Positions 39,466 to 52,100 of a stretch of DNA of 64,000 bases are shown here, one piece after another. Source of the DNA: Tubulanus polymorphus (Eukaryota > Nemertea > Palaeonemertea > Tubulaniformes > Tubulanidae); NCBI RefSeq assembly GCF_964204645.1, contig NC_134027.1, positions 1,159,501-1,223,500 of the forward strand, read 5' to 3'. Under the pieces are notes generated by a model. The model was not told the origin of the DNA and did not search any database. It saw nothing but the letters and a program-made list of their open reading frames with translations. Every line of letters starts with the position of its first letter. The first letter of the stretch is position 1. The translations under genes and the position numbers were made by a program.

Positions 39466-40844
39466 CCAAGGGCAGGGGTTTGCATAGACAGACATATTAG
39501 AATAGGCTGGAAAACAAACGGGTTAAATCATTTGTTTTTCATTTCTAAGATCACCTCCACACAAGACAACGTCATAGATTCTATTCTCAAGTGAGTAGAT
39601 TATGGGTCAACTTGCGTCTAAAATGTGTTTAAAACAGTTCGTTATCAACATAAGAAATAAGAATTGATTATCTAGCTATTATATCAAATTGTACAGCATA
39701 TTTTCAAATAAACCATCTGTCACAGCTTGGCCATAGTGAGATTTCTAATCGGCCAAAACCACTCTATTTTCTATGAAACCTTTCTTAGATTACCAGTTGT
39801 TTTTTTATCAGTGGATGAAAACCAGTTTATCAAAAAAGAGAACCGTCTGACAAAAAATAAAAATCAACTCCACCATCACATCGCGGTGACTATTGTGCAG
39901 TTCATTGAATTTCAGTATTGACGCAATATGTTTTTCGAGTTTGTAACACAGCACCCCGGCGCGCTGTCACGCTGCGCACAGCTACAATAGGCAGCGACGC
40001 GTCAAACAAATCGCGAACTATGCGAAACAAAAATATTACATTTTAACAAAAGACCGAATAGAGCCGTTACTCCTGCGTCAGTCAGTAGCTACACACAGCC
40101 TCACTCATTGAAAGCCGATACACTATAAAAGAACTGATCGCAATATCGCGAATTTTATTGTCCCGTCCGTTGTTGTTTCACAGTGTTTTAATTGCCCGAA
40201 CGATGTTAGCAAAAAATAATAATCACAATTTTATTATTTCGCCGAGTATATCGCCCGTAGCGAAATTACCGTAATGAAGTCACTTCCGGTAAGCCAGGCG
40301 CTCAGTTTGGCGTCATGTAGAAATGTAGTTTTATTGTCTTTGATTTTGATCGATTCCGTGGCTACAAATTTAAAGGTTCACTTAATTTTTCGAGTGCGCT
40401 ATGCCGCGATGTGATTATATTATCGGCGTTGTTAGAAGGTAATTAAGAAGTGATTGTATTGATGCTGGAAGCTGCTCTTGTTATTGTTCGGCGTACTGAA
40501 TTCATCCGTCAAATCTACGACAATGATGTCATATGTTATTCCTAATACACGGATCAGGACTTGGACTGTTCAAGATGTTTAATGCTTATACAAGTTATCA
40601 TATCATATTCATTTGTTTCCTGAATAATTTACATCAATATATTATCAATTTCAATAATGATTTTGATAATACGGACATGATGATTTTGATATACGGAGGT
40701 AAGATAACAGCAGAGCTGGAGACGGAAAAGATTAATACATTTGGAATTTCTAATATTTGTTTATTTTTTTGCTATTTCGACAGCAGGTTCTAGCCGACAA
40801 GAAAATTTTTGGTTTTAAGTAACGACTATGAATTCTACAGCCCG

Positions 40845-40930
40845 CATAGCTTAGACCAGTCTGACCTCATCTCGGTCCTATAGCTATTTGAGGCACGCAG
40901 ATCTCAAGACTCCAGAGCATTAAGTCATAA
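40845..40930. repeat. Dispersed CTTAGACCAGTCT-type fragment
   Basis: GCTTAGACCAGTCTGACCTC and CTATAGCTATTTGAGG resemble the inverse of the CTTAGACTGGTCTTAAG and GGTTATAGAAC segments of the 16385-16590 and 21928-22067 repeats. Confidence 0.4.
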
Positions 40931-43049
40931 ACCGACGTTTTAGTAGTTATTAATGAATTAATAAAGTTAGTCGAGTAAAGATTCATTTCGGGTGAAATCA
41001 TTATTATTATTTTTGCGTTCACAGTGTGCGGCGATTCTACCAATTTGTACCAAACACGATTATGACAAGCGATCTGGAAACATTTACAAGTGATTTAATG
41101 TAGGTGACATTGTTCACGACAAACTTAAACAATTTTAAGCCGTAGAAAATAAGCGCACAACCAGCAGTACTTCATCGGGTAACACCTGCTAATATAATAT
41201 AAGTCTAACCTTCTATTCTTAAAAGTCATATAGGCCTTTAACATATTAGCCATTGTACGACGACTTAAGTTCACAGTATGTGGCCCAAACTTATCCTTTA
41301 TGGACATTCCTTGTATTGCATTGATACCTGACTAACCGAGATCCGTAAAGAAACGTGGATCTAATGTGTGGATCTTTTAGATATATTCGGCATAATTAGC
41401 CGCTAAAGGGCCCGATACCTCCCGGGTGAAATCGACGAACTCAAACTGCGCGACCCATTCTAGATAGTTCACGTCGATATGTCAGTTCAACTATATCAAA
41501 CCCCTTGTTTACATGTCTTCCGACTGAAGTTGTGAAAGAACTGACAATAAGGAGTCATACAGTACGACGGACCCCCTGATGCGGACTTCTTTTGACTGCG
41601 CGACACGAACCCCCGCGGCCTTGACAATGGTATTTTCGACGGGTTAACCGTAAAATAATTGGCCTCCGATGAGAGACTGTTATACAGTTTTTCTTTTCGG
41701 ATTCTCGACGTTGTTTGACTATAATGAAAGACTCGTGAATCGCGAGGCGTATTAGCCGAGTTATCTCGTGTCAATCAAATCGATTGTGGGCGGGTTTATT
41801 AATGTCAATATCAATAGACGTTCAACGTTCCGTCAGTTCAAACCGTTAGATCGGTCTTAGCTAATCACATTAATGATTACAAACGCCGTTCGCGACGACG
41901 TTACAAGCTCGTTGATTGGTCGATACGGGGGAATTTGCGATGGAGATCGCTGAAATATAACTTTGGGCTAATCCTCCTTTGAATTTGGGTGTTGAACTGA
42001 GGTAACAAAAGCTGTAGGAAAGTTATTTCAACCATGGATTAATTTGACGAGTTCGTTCTATTCAATGCTTGACACATGACGATGACAGGCGAATGTAAGC
42101 ATTATTTCAACTAATGACATTTACTTCGATGTCGTCACAATTTCGGACTTTTTACTAAAACTCAATATTTTCAATTGAAGACACATAATTTGCTGGACAT
42201 CGGCGTCCTTTTGTTTCGTACGCGTTTCGACGAAACTGTATCATCGAAATCATCGCAGTTTTCGCGCGCGAATTTGGCATCGGTTTAATACAGCGAGGGA
42301 CGAAAAAAGTCGACTATTTTTTCAAACATCTCGGCACGCGAGTGTCAGAGGCTTAGCTTTGACGTTAATTAATATTTCATCGCGCTTTCATAGACACCAA
42401 CTGTCGTCATATCCTATCTGTCTATATCTTCGTTCAGTCTTTGTATCTCAGTAGTTTTTTTCTTGTTTAGAATATATATAGCTATATATATACTTATATA
42501 TATACTGACGTATATAGCGACAGATACTGACACAATATTGTCAACCGGCTGACTACAAATTATATAATACCAAAACAGGAAAACACGGACGTGGCTTCAG
42601 TCGATTTCAGATTAGATACGATTATACGGATTTGTGTAGAATAAATAAACTGGTACACGCACGCGCGTTTATGTGCTGGATTCGGGAGGATTAATTTCAA
42701 CACTGTTGTGAATCGTAACTGTGCTCCGCAAATCGCTGCAATCCGAGTGGATTTTCACTTGACCCGTCGTTATAATTCTCGGACGTTCATTCTTACGCAA
42801 GAGACACAGGTTTAAGAAAGACAACAACAACAACAACAGCAGACCCGTAGGGATCAAGTCACGATCGCGACGGATTAACGCTTTACTGGACGGGATAATC
42901 ACCTGATAATCCGGCGTGATAATCCACGTGTTTGTATGCGTGTTGTGCTAACGGTCTTGTCGTTAAATCGCGAAAATAGAAGACGAACAAAAATTCGAGG
43001 CTTTTTAAAAACACAGATTCGTGAATTTTTTTAGTCTTATTTATTATCT

Positions 43050-43112
43050 ATGTCGTTGCCGACTGTTGCGAGCGACTTCATGACGACGGCTACCACGATA
43101 CCGACCACACAG
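43050..43112 (+). CDS. irx: irx coding exon 1 (first 21 residues)
   Basis: The exon begins at ATG 43050, with an in-frame TAG at 43032-43034, and runs 21 codons to a strong donor CAG|GTTAGT at 43113. It ends in phase 0, and exon 2 opens in phase 0 two codons before its own ATG. The peptide ([21 protein letters not shown] minus its last residue is enough to see the trend) has the same spacing as the MSYP...APQFLM segment at the start of vertebrate Irx4-like proteins, which supports a real coding start. The Kozak context is weak, so initiation at the exon 2 ATG (50674) is the alternative, in which case this exon would be 5' UTR or absent. It is separated from exon 2 by 7.6 kb. Confidence 0.65.
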
Positions 43113-46100
43113 GTTAGTTTTTACAGTTCTTGAAAATTTTGATAAAACGTATATAAGAAGTATAGACCTCAATTCGAAACATTCTGAACCCATGTTACGT
43201 AACGATATTTCAAAGATATACACGGAATATATATTTTTCCAAGAGCTTTTGGGTTCATGCTCATATAACTGCAGGGTATTTATATTTGTAAAAGGTAAGG
43301 TATTAAAATCACGAGACAAGGAATTAAATCTAGAAGTTATTCAAATTCTACACAGGAGAAGATTCGAAATCTGACGGAAAACCTTCATATTCTGTTTATG
43401 AATTCACTGTTAAATCAAAGATAGATTAAGAAACTGAATTTTGTTGAAGCAATAACTAGATTTTTATCTGAACAAATATCAATGAAAATATCAACACATT
43501 TTGGGGCTTTTCGAACTATCGTATATCAAATTTTCTAATGTTCATTTTCTAGTTTTTGAGTTGAAATTTGAAACATGTTGAACTTGTTTCGAGTTTATCT
43601 ATTTCTTATTAGGCACAATGTAGCAGAATTTGGGCCATTTATTCGATGTTTATAAGCTTCGACAATCTTTAAGAGAAAGTTGACACAACGCCGGCAACTA
43701 TTTCCCGATCAATCTGGTCGGAGTTTGTGAATTTTGGCAGCCGATCCGCTGACGCAGGCAGTAACCGGAGACAATAACCGGATATCTGAGAGATTCGCTG
43801 ATAATCCCCGACCGTTTGAGCTTCTTTTCTTCCCGCGGCGGCGATGAGAGAGTTCACAATCAACGACATAATCATTATCAAATGAGACTCGATTGAATCA
43901 CTATTAGTTGTTGGTAGACTCTCTTACAGCGCGACTGAGGACAGTCCGCTTATTCCGCAATCCCCTGAGCGCCGCTGAAATCAAACACTTAACTTATCAG
44001 CCATATAAACTAACAGTGGATTCAATAATAATTGTATCAATGTAATTATATCAACGATAAAGTCGTAATTGAGATTAAATGACAAGTGAGATTTTGATAT
44101 ATTGCCCCCAATGACAGGAGTAGATACGAGCGATGAAATGTCGGCGATTAAAACTAGTCTGGCGCCTGTTCTACTGAACAACTTAACATTTCATTAAAGT
44201 TTCATCGGTATTGTTTGATACTATGACTAATCAAACTGCGATTCGTCCGGAGTCAGAAAAACTGGCAGTAAGAAATACGGTAAATACGAGTAAATAATGT
44301 GTTTTCGCATTCGATCAATCGAAAGATTTCGCGTTCGTAAACAAAGAAAATCTGCTGAAAATATCACAAATTTTTCTGCAATTAAGGAGTTTAGGAAGCA
44401 GTAAAAGGTTTCAAACTCGGGCTATTGGTCAATTAGGGAAATAATTCAAACTTAACCGTTTTAAACTTTTTCGTCCAGTTACACGAAAAAGTTTGTGCAC
44501 CCTGCACAAATAATTCTGAACCTTGAAAAATGATCGTTTGTAAATTCTATCTTCTTTAAGAAATCTGTATAAGATATCGAGTTGTTTCAAAGAGACAATA
44601 TACATATTAAATTTATTCAATTAACTTGTTCTCCCAAACTCATGCATTTCTCGATTCCTGGCGATGGTCTCTCTAGTGAGAGAGAGAGAGACCAAAACGT
44701 TTTATCTGTAAATATTTGATTTTTATTCTTAATCGATATAGTTCGTTATCTATTTCCTTGACTTACAGTGAGTTTTAAACCGAACTACACAGATTATGAA
44801 GTTAAGTTTTTCTTCGTCCAAATCCACAAAAGCTTCTCGCAAAATCGTCACCGAACACATGTCCTTATTTGAATTAATTTCAAGTGTTGGCGTTCGCTAG
44901 AATTTCTCCTAAAACATGTCACCCGAAATCCGATCGTTTCGCCAGCGAAAGTATGAATTTACCGCCGCAAAAAGTAAATATTATTCCCACCACGCGAGAA
45001 GCGAACTCATAAAAATATCTAAACCGACAGGTTTTACTTTCGATTCAATCTCCGAGGACTGTCGAACATATGTGGCGTTTCGTAACAAACCATATGCGCC
45101 GGGGGATAAGAAGATGGGTTTATTATTTCCACGGAGAGCGCATTCAAAGCCAATTATTTATATGTCGAATTCGAAGCTCTCGCCGTCCCAATAATCCGCG
45201 CGGTGAATCCGACCAGAAACCGACCTCATTAAAACCGAGACGTCCAGCGAATTTCAGGTCGGACTCCCCCGGTGCAAACTGATCCATCATTTAGCGTATT
45301 TTACCAACGCGTCATTCAGACAATATTACCGATACTGAAAGAATGAACGGCAATCAAGTCGACGGCGAGTCCGAGATGACGACGGATTTTCAACCTGATT
45401 GGACTTGTTCACGGTAAAATAATAGCTACATTGACGGCAAATTGTGACTGGATAATTTGTGCCGAGTCTATCATCGAGTAATTTAGTTATCAAAGTGGCC
45501 ATATTGTTTTGACAACGGGATCACATGAAATTATCGGTTGCCGAATGACGGTGCCTAGGACGACCTTCACACGAGCGCGATTCTTACGGGATTTTATAAC
45601 CGTATAATCGCACGAAATCACCACCGCCGAAACCGCGTCTTAATTAGAGAAAAATAACGGCAATTATTTTGATTCGCGGTTCGTTAGTGACGAGCTTCAG
45701 GCGTCGGGAGAATTTGTGTCGGAATTGTACGCGGGGTTTTCGATGTTTTTCGAATCTGTTGGCGATTTCACGAAACTCACGACTACTCGCTTAGTTTTGA
45801 AAATGGCAAAATCTAAAATCTGACGCTTTCTCTCAATTCTATCAGCCTTTTTCACAACTAGGAGAACAGTGACGTTCCGAATCAAAGATCTGGGAACCAA
45901 AGAACTGAATCGAAACGTCACTACCCTCTTAGTTTTCAAGAGGTCTCATAGAAATGAATCGAAACATCACTACTCTCTTAGTTTTTCTTCATAATCGTGT
46001 ATTTTTTCCTCAAATCTTCATGGCCTTACGAAAAGCCTCCTTAATCATAATCAATCACTACAAAAATGGTTACTTCAGCGTTGAATTTTGCCCTGTGCGC

Positions 46101-49100
46101 TCAGTGACCGCTGACAGATGGTATAACGGTTTACTAAGGGCGTGTGAACAGCACAGCCTCCATCAGGCCCCGGCCGTCCGTGCCATCTTATCTCTATTTT
46201 ATACTATAATAGTTCGATTGATTGGCATATCATCAACTATCCCACATGCCGTTTTCGTAGACTTCATCGACATTGATAAATATACATAATATTTAATTCT
46301 GTCAACTCATCAACGTGTTCTCTATTCATTCTTGCAGTAGTTTTCGTCAAACGCTCCGTCAAACGAGAGACAAAAATACAAGTTTCATCTATACAAACAG
46401 ATATATTCCGTCACTGTATACAAAAAGCATCTGTTTTTCAATTTCTCGCTGATTGACATGTCTCTGTTGAATTTGACGAATTCACAACCGCAATAAAAAA
46501 TCTTAGATATAATAAAAACTTGTCAGATAAAATACGTTCACAGAATTATCTTTTTATCTCATCCACCTTTCAACTTTAAGCTACAAACACTTTGAGATAT
46601 GAATTTGTTTGTTTTGATTAGAATAAAGAGAATCTATTTTACGTAATCCATAAGTCGTAAATATAATTTCAATTTTGAATACAAGGGACCCGAATACGAT
46701 TCAAGCCAGCCAGATGTATTATGAAAATTAAGGCACTGTTCAATTAGTTTGTAAAATTTCTTGCTGTTGTCTGCGATTCTTGAAATGCTAATTTTCAAAT
46801 ATATAACATACAAAGCCTGATCACTTGATCCGATAGCATTAATTCTACCAATAGGAATAAACTGTTATATTGATGAAATATAGGATTTTGATCTGCACAT
46901 AATCCTCTCTACCGACCTTGAAATATTCATTTCATCTCGAATCGAACATAAATTAAGATACGAATGAAATTAGAAAAAAAAAATCAGTGTATTTTTAATT
47001 TCGCGCGCGAATTGTCGCAGTAAATTGCGTAATAATTCTTTTTTCATTGTGAAAACGGATTAAAATTGTTCATTATACGTGACTAAGCATTTCACTATAT
47101 CGAGCGCATTGCCAGATTCAGGAAGTTACGATAATCGCAGATAATCCACTGGATTATCGTTAATGCGTATTATAGAAATGTCAGAAATTATGACACCGAT
47201 TACAAACAGAAGGCCCGGTTATATTTCAGTGATTTACTATATCGTCAAATTTAAGCTGAGAAACTGTGGAACTGGGCCGAAATCCCAATTGCATAGAATG
47301 GATAGAAGTCTAATAGCGTTCTCAGAAACCTTGAGACAAAAACGTTGTTAAATTGGCTATAGAGCCGAGTTGGTGCTAAATCTAATCGCCACGACTGCAA
47401 CCGGGTCCTGGAGTTTTGATTAGTTAAAGTCAGCTCCCGGATGGAATTATTACTAAGCCTACGAAACCAGCCGAATATTTAGTCTATGAAATCAAGCCCC
47501 GGGGTTTGAGTAAGTACGCAATATTTAAAACGGCTCCAGGGATAAAGTATTAATACCGTATTTGGAATTCGGTAAAATTCCCACAGTTTTTCGAAACTAA
47601 AATGCAAAACGCGTGACGATAATTCGAGGACTTAATTCCTTGTTTATACGATTAACTCACGATTAAATCGAATCTCTTCAGGGCGGGGGGGTCGGTTGTT
47701 GATATTCTCAAGGTATTGATGCACTTGGAAATAAAAAAAAAACCTGCTCAAACGCGAGCTATACGCGTTCGATTTGATCACATATCAATTCACTCAAGTG
47801 CCAATTATCTATCGACGATTTTGCAAAGACTCCCGATTCTTTTGTCTATTTGTAACAATAGCATCTCACTAGCGATAAGCTGTCGGGATTGAGTTGAATC
47901 AATTGAAGCATTATGAAGTGCCTCTTTACTGACGCAAGGCCTGCAGCAGTATCATCATATCCGAGACCTAGGGCTCAATGTCTGTAAATTCTCACTGAAT
48001 CGCCACAAATGAAATGTATCCCGAAGCTTCGTGAAATAAAGAGAATGTATTCAAAAAACCGATCTGCTGAAGGGATCCTGAAAACGTGTTTGTATCAATA
48101 AACTCTTTTTACTCATTAGAAAATTAGTTTCATAGATGTTCAGTTACCTGGACTCTCTACCTAACGTTCGAAATACAGATTTCTAGATATCGACACTATC
48201 AAAGTTGGGTGTAAAATTTGAGTCTAATATCAATATTTTTCATGATGAAAACCTTCTTGAATCTAGTTCAATCTTCAACTCACAACTGCTGATAATCTCG
48301 GACGAACGTTGAAAGGAAGATTTGGATTTTTGTGTGTTTGCATTTTGGATATATTCTTGAATAAAGAAAGATTTGACTAGATATAAGCACACAGCTTAGA
48401 GTCTTGAAAATATGATACTTGAATCAGCCCTCACCTGATCCTTCCTATTTTCTTCATAAAGGCATGAAAATGTCATGATTATTTTGACTGTAATATCTGA
48501 ATAGATATTTTTCAATAAAGGAAGATTTGACTACATAAGCACATAGGTTAATAAAGTCTTGAAAACATCATATCAACATATTTGGTTTACGATTAAGTCT
48601 GAAGTCCTTGTCAGATTCCTCCAATTTCACCTATTTTCTATTTTTTTGATATGATGAATACCGACAAAGACATAAATGTCATCATATTTCGACTATCTGA
48701 ATAATATCGAATCGTTGAGAAATGTTGAATATTTGATACGAAACTTTCTAATCTATCATAGTTCCCTGGCAAACATTTCTCCAAACCCTTCGGTGATATT
48801 TTGAAACACGAGCCAGAGTTCTCTTGTGATATCTACCGCAGATATATCGAGGGAAAATTTTGAGATTCTCAAATGACGTTTGATAACCTCACTGTCACAC
48901 AATCAGGTACCCCTGGCAACTGTATATCTGATGTGTGTAGTGGAAGTGGATTCGGGTTTCGCATCTGTGTTTAGAAACAATCTCAAACTAAAGATTTCGT
49001 CCACTTTTAAACGAGTTACAATTTTATCTACAGGTAACTCTGCTCGAGTGGAGAATCTTGTAGATTCGATACTCTTTCGAGTATACAGTTTCCAATAGGC

Positions 49101-52100
49101 ACCTGCAGCTGGTTCAATACCACAGTGTTGTGTGGGTTTAAATCTGACTCAAGAGGTGAACTATCAAATTGAAAATTTTAAGATGACCCTGACTCAGAAT
49201 TGTGCCTAGAGCCGGATGTACCAGTGTCTATGAAGTCCCTTTAAATATTTTCTTTGAAATTTAAATACACATTACTACAATGAGAACTGTCAATTTTGTA
49301 TATTCCGCAATTTCAAGAAATATTTGAAAAGAAATTATTATCATTTTCTTTAAAAATGGCATGCACCAATTTTTCTCAAATTTTGGATCGTTAATCTGCT
49401 CATAGCCAACAGTACCGTATTGTTGGGGTTCGTTGGATTAGCTCAGCCATTTCCTTCACCTTAATTTTTTTGCATTTTATTGAATAGCTTACACATTATT
49501 TTTCAAAACTTTCAATTTGTCAATCATGTTCTTGTTTTTTTTTTTTAAATGATTTTAGCAAACCTGCCCCGGCGCAGGTTTGAATGAAGCTTCACCTTTA
49601 ACGTCTCCGCGAAATTTTTTTTCTGTAATTTTAAGCTCGCCAGATCACTTCGAGTCGGGGTCGCCGGAGCTCTGCTGCAGTCCGACTCGTATCGACACAA
49701 TCCCGCAGTTCAAAAGACCAACAATCCTTACAGTTGAGTCACTAAACCAATCAATAACATTCATAATTAATCCACTTAATGTTTATCTTAGGGCAAGAAA
49801 ACATGTAAATCTACTTAGACATCGTTTCCAAGTCGTAGCTCTGTCGACTATTGATCAGTTCGCTAGATACATCTACATCTCTTGACTCTCTCTCTCTCTC
49901 TCCAGCATCTCTCTCCTCTCCCCTCTCTCCCTTCCCCTCTCTCTCCGCAGTCTCTTCGCATTCAAACGATTCTCGATGATTGCTATGAAGTCTTATCTTT
50001 TTATCTTATTTTCCTGATTATCATTTGTCGTTGAGATTGAGCGTACGTACCAACAGATATAAATAAAAGGGCCTGGTTTGTTTTTGGATGAAAATAAATT
50101 CAAGCATTCCTTTGAACTACATTTCGATCGGCTGACTAGTTTTTGATCTAGTTCAGGTTGTTTAAGATTGTTTTTTTTCGCAGTGTTTGTAAACAAATGA
50201 GACTTACAACAATTTCTCTTCGATTAAACGAAACGTCGACAGATCTTCACTCAAAAACGGTTTCGATCGACGTTCTTTTAAATCGATATCGTGGGATTGT
50301 CTGGTAAAATATTTGTAAACAAACAACGGGTCGCAGGATTCGTCTGGGTAAAAAAAACTAAAAAATATTCTGCTTAATCCATTTTTGTATCTTGTAAAAA
50401 GTTTCTTTATAAACATTAGGTGCGGCGGCAGTTCGAAGGATGAATTTTTCCTTTTTTCATATGAAAGACTTTAAATTTTTTGAAACTATGTTTTAAAATT
50501 TAAACTTCTTCATTTGACTTTACCCGACAATGGAATTTTTCACAATTTTCTCATTAGTCAAATCCGTTATAACACTGGTTTTTTTTTAAATGTCAATGCT
50601 CACTAATTTTCAAAGATTTACTCGTGTGAAATCGATTAGTAAATTGTTTTCCATTTCAATTTTCTAGGCCGTCATGTCGACGCCTCGTACTACATGCTGT
50701 GAAGGGGGTCGACCTGTAATGACCGACCCGCACACCGGGCACACCGTGTGCTCGTGTCAGTATAGTTCCAGTTTACTCAGTTATCCGCGAGTTGCCGGTC
50801 TAACTCCAGAGACTATAGGCTACAGTTCGGCAGCCTACGCGACCCAGGGATACAGCGCCTTGAGCGTCGATCCATCTGCGTTCTACTCTCCACTGGTAAG
50901 TAAGATTTCATCGTTTTTTAATTGTGAATATTTGGTCTCTGAAACTACGGATTCGGTTCCACAAATAGTAAGTTAATAGATAGAAAATCCCACACCAAAT
51001 AATAATGAGTAAGATTTAAAGTAGATTTATTGATTCTACGTTTCGACAATTACCTAAAGAGTCATATTCAGCTGGGATTCTCTATTCATCATCGTTAGAA
51101 AACGGATCAAGTGTTTCATCAATGGTTATCCGCAAATAGTCGCTTGAAGTCGTTTCTGGGCCCAGTTCAACAGCTGGTTTTGGGTTGATATTTGACTCAA
51201 ATTGAGATATTTACAAATGAATCCAGTTTTTTCGTACAAAAGAATTCAACATTTCGATTTACGTGATACATCACTTTTCCCTAAATACCGAGTCCTGGGA
51301 CTGGGCTCGACGATCCTGGTGTACGCACGCATCATTCATAAGTCCTTAATGAATCAATTTCTCCGATACCAAATTTAAGGCACGAACCAATTGTCGCCAG
51401 TTTTTATGACATCATCATCAGATAGACAATATTTTGCAGACAGATACAGAGAGCGTGAGTTGTGTTGCTATGATTTTTATATTCTGTCTCGTATCTCTCG
51501 AACAGCGCTTTCAGTCACTGATTGGTTTCCACTGCGCGAGGAATCCATCTTTTTTGTCTTCTACAAAACGGGGACGATTTCAATTAGTCGCCATGTTTTC
51601 GGTATGTTTTCTATTCACAACGAGGTGTATGGGTACTGATTAATATCGCTAGCGATATCAATTTCTGTCATAAATCTGTCATTTTTCATCGGCGCGTCGC
51701 GTATCGCGCACCGACTTACCGATAGATTATTCAAACCCTCGTAACTGCCTTGATTAAGTTAATTTGTATTCATTACCTGGGCGTAAATACGATATGAACG
51801 CAGTGATTGCCGGCCGTGTTGCGATTATGACATTTTCAACCTATGCTCTCCGCGCGCCTTGCGGGAGAGTCCTCTGCCAAAAATCCAATTTGCGAAATAT
51901 CCGTCCTACCACTGACGATTCGCGACGTCGACGGTTGGAAAATGTTTTTGATTAATCGGCAAAACTGATTGCTCCGTTTTGGTGTCGCTTGGGAGAATGA
52001 ATTTAAGAGGAGAAGTTCACGGAGGGGTTTGTGTTATATGATTAATTGGAAGAAGAGGCCCGCCCCGGATTGACGAAGGCTTAGCGAGGACTAAAGTTTC

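Larger units (their letters stand above)
32530..43049. other. Upstream region adjoining irx; promoter not located
   Basis: No gene supported. The irx transcription start must lie in or before this stretch. A run of TATATA segments at about 42472-42516 is composition rather than a clear TATA box. Repeats are listed separately. Confidence 0.5.
43113..50667 (+). other. irx: irx intron 1 (7.6 kb)
   Basis: The intron begins GTTAGT and ends TTTCTAG. I see no exon-like sequence inside. It contains a GA-rich hairpin near 44666-44695, foldback-family fragments near 47265-47410 and 49110-49200, and a CT tract at 49881-49957. Large 5' introns in developmental transcription factor genes often hold enhancers; none can be identified from this sequence alone. 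Confidence 0.6.

Noticed and set aside
44916-45194. 92-codon frame within irx intron 1
   Set aside because: No homology recognised and no in-phase splice sites linking it to the irx exons.
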